A program made the translations under genes and the position numbers. Under the pieces are notes generated by a model. That model searched no databases. It saw nothing but the letters and a program-made list of their open reading frames with translations, and had not been told where the DNA came from. A stretch of 5,156 nt of DNA, from assembly GCA_902772625.1 (NCBI GenBank), contig CACYBP010000241.1:1-5156 (forward strand), written 5' to 3'. Of the stretch, positions 4,340-5,156 are shown in pieces (positions within the stretch are counted from its first letter, which is position 1; each line of letters opens with the position of its first letter). The stretch comes from Oscillospiraceae bacterium. GTDB taxonomy: Bacteria; Bacillota; Clostridia; Oscillospirales; QAMX01.

Positions 4340-4843
4340 ATGGAACTGAGGGAAGCCATCCGGAAAAGAAGAAGCGTGCGCCGCTACGTCAAGGGCGCGC
4401 CGGTGTCCGAAGAGGATCTGAAGGGCATGCTGGAGGCCGCCATGATGGCGCCCAGCGCCAACAACCGCCGCCCCTGGGAATTCATTGTGGTGGAAAGCGA
4501 AGAAAAAAAGGCGGCGCTCGCCGCCGCGCACCCCTACGCAGGGCATCTCCGGGACGCCGCGCTGGGAATCGTTGTGCTGGTGCCCGGCCCCTTTGAGGAG
4601 ACCGGATACCGCTTCACGCCGCAGGACGCGGGAGCCGCCATCGAAAACCTGATGCTGGAGGCGCTCGACCGGGGATACGGCACCTGCTGGTGCGGGATCT
4701 TCCCGGGAAGGGACCGGACGGAGGCGATCGCGAAGATCCTCGCTACCGATCTCGTGCCGGTGGGCCTCGTCACGGTGGGAAGACCGGCGGAGGAACCCGC
4801 CGCCCGTGGGTATTACGACGAAAAGAAGGTCAGAAGGATCTGA
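4340..4843 (+). CDS. nitroreductase family FMN-dependent oxidoreductase
   Basis: A 167-residue cytosolic flavoprotein of the nitroreductase superfamily, which uses FMN and NAD(P)H to reduce nitro compounds, quinones or unknown physiological substrates. Visible landmarks are the FMN-phosphate-binding start IRKRRSVRRY (7-16), the APSANNRRPWEF block (37-48) that packs on the flavin, a helix with DAGAAIENLMLEAL preceding the RGYGTCWCG segment, and the C-terminal VPVGLVTVGRP strand that closes the fold. The size fits the short Clostridia-type members. The frame is open far upstream to 4127 inside the transporter gene. The ATG at 4340 is chosen because the family motif starts there and AAGGAG (4326-4331) lies 8 nt upstream. 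It sits 76 bp after the transporter stop on the same strand, so co-transcription is possible though no functional link is evident. Substrate cannot be predicted. Confidence 0.92.
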   Translation: MELREAIRKRRSVRRYVKGAPVSEEDLKGMLEAAMMAPSANNRRPWEFIVVESEEKKAALAAAHPYAGHLRDAALGIVVLVPGPFEETGYRFTPQDAGAAIENLMLEALDRGYGTCWCGIFPGRDRTEAIAKILATDLVPVGLVTVGRPAEEPAARGYYDEKKVRRI

Positions 4844-4852
4844 TTTTTTCCG

Positions 4853-4873
4853 CGCCCCGCCGGAACGCGGGCG
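4853..4873 (+). other. imperfect GC hairpin after the nitroreductase stop
   Basis: CGCCCCGC (4853-4860) pairs with GCGGGCG (4867-4873) with one bulged C and a 6-nt loop. The T6 run lies before it (4844-4849), not after, so it is not a standard terminator for rightward transcripts. The strong terminator further on probably ends the transcript. The rest of the convergent gap (4874-4946) shows no gene or other structure that I can support. Confidence 0.3.
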
Positions 4874-4946
4874 GGCGTCCGGAAGAAAAGACGGCCATGC
4901 CCCGAAAGGGAAAGCCCCGGAAAACAAATTCACCTGAAAGAAGAAA

Positions 4947-4984
4947 GCGCGCCGCGAATCTCTTCGCGGCGCGCCAGTTTTTTT
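4947..4984. terminator. strong bidirectional intrinsic terminator
   Basis: GCGCGCCGCGAA (4947-4958) and TTCGCGGCGCGC (4963-4974) form a perfect 12-bp stem with loop TCTC. Rightward it is followed by CAG and T7 (4978-4984). Leftward, the A-rich flank GAAAGAAGAAA (4936-4946) reads as a U-rich tract. It ends the nitroreductase transcript from the left and the thioredoxin-like gene from the right, whose stop codon is only 2 bp away. Confidence 0.92.
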
Positions 4985-4985
4985 C

Positions 4986-5156
4986 TTACGACCCGGTGAT
5001 CATGGAAATGCCCTCCAGAAGCGTTTCCTCGCTGATGCCGCCCACCGCCGCGGCGACGATCCTTCCCTCTTTGTCGATAAAATAGGTGGAGGGGATGGAG
5101 GACACGCCGTAGGCGATCGCTCCTTCGGCGTTCACGTCCAGAAGCACCGGGAAGGA
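4986..5156 (-). CDS. TlpA/thioredoxin-like redox protein, C-terminal fragment cut by the window edge
   Basis: The last 56 codons of a leftward gene entering from the right edge, with the stop TAA at 4986-4988. The peptide starts FPVLLDVNAEGAIAYGV and continues with SSIPSTYFIDKEGRIVA, then a VGGISEETLLEGI helix. This is the C-terminal half of a thioredoxin fold as found in TlpA, ResA and AhpC/TSA-type proteins: the Ser-Ile-Pro (20-22) provides the cis-proline facing the active site, followed by the TYFIDKEG strand-turn and a last helix. Such proteins usually exchange disulfides outside the membrane, often in cytochrome maturation or general thiol reduction. The CxxC active site and any signal peptide or lipobox lie outside the window, so catalytic state and location cannot be judged. 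Confidence 0.85.
   Translation of the reverse strand, partial: SFPVLLDVNAEGAIAYGVSSIPSTYFIDKEGRIVAAAVGGISEETLLEGISMITGS

Noticed and set aside
2512..4359. 615-codon minus-strand open frame opposite the Na/Pi transporter
   Set aside because: The His/Gly/Asp/Arg-rich composition is typical of the antisense of a GC-rich gene; the plus strand encodes a complete known family.
4690..5085. Plus-strand open frame across the nitroreductase end and the terminator
   Set aside because: It starts within the nitroreductase gene in another frame, runs through a strong terminator stem and overlaps the thioredoxin-like gene on the other strand.
1..5156. A novel defence, mobile or biosynthetic system
   Set aside because: All supported genes belong to ordinary housekeeping or accessory families in short independent units; no nuclease-effector pairs, integrase, transposase, direct-repeat arrays or biosynthetic enzymes are visible.

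Overview
The window looks like an ordinary chromosomal segment from a GC-rich, low-complexity-free Bacillota (Firmicutes), most likely a Clostridia-type anaerobe. The basis is the Mini-RNase III gene (a family largely restricted to Firmicutes and plastid/cyanobacterial lineages), a ComEB-type dCMP deaminase start, a YxjI/LURP-one protein, a DUF1294 membrane protein, strong purine-rich Shine-Dalgarno sites and sigma-A-like promoters. No mobile element, tRNA, rRNA, CRISPR array or phage gene is visible. The assignment to a lineage is inference; I could not run a search.

Layout from left to right. Minus strand: the first 28 codons of a dCMP deaminase (1-86), preceded by a MacB/LolD-type ABC transporter ATPase (142-825). 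Plus strand: Mini-RNase III (1032-1430). Minus strand: a DUF1294 membrane protein with a GTG start (1510-1794). Plus strand: a LURP-one-related protein (1920-2417), a Na+/phosphate cotransporter with a C-terminal PhoU-like domain (2464-4263), and a small nitroreductase-family flavoprotein (4340-4843). Minus strand: the C-terminal 56 residues of a TlpA/thioredoxin-like protein (4986-5156, running off the right edge). There are two divergent junctions (826-1031 and 1795-1919) and two convergent junctions (1431-1509 and 4844-4985). Each convergent gap holds a strong hairpin that can serve both strands.

The most interesting part is the regulatory DNA. The ABC ATPase and Mini-RNase III are driven by back-to-back promoters that appear to use one and the same palindromic -35 hexamer, TTGCAA at 970-975, with a 17-bp spacer and an extended -10 on each side. 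RNA polymerase should therefore be able to occupy only one promoter at a time. The ABC transcript then carries a leader of about 115 nt. It contains two upstream segments perfectly complementary to two downstream segments, one of which is the Shine-Dalgarno site. The segments lie in crossing (pseudoknot) order, which suggests translational control. The four promoters I can see in the window all share a TTGCA(A/T) -35 and a TGn-extended -10.

Functionally the genes do not form a single pathway: nucleotide metabolism, RNA processing (23S rRNA maturation), phosphate transport, redox chemistry and two poorly characterised families sit in short independent units. I found no convincing new multi-gene system. 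The findings are mainly regulatory architecture and gene context.
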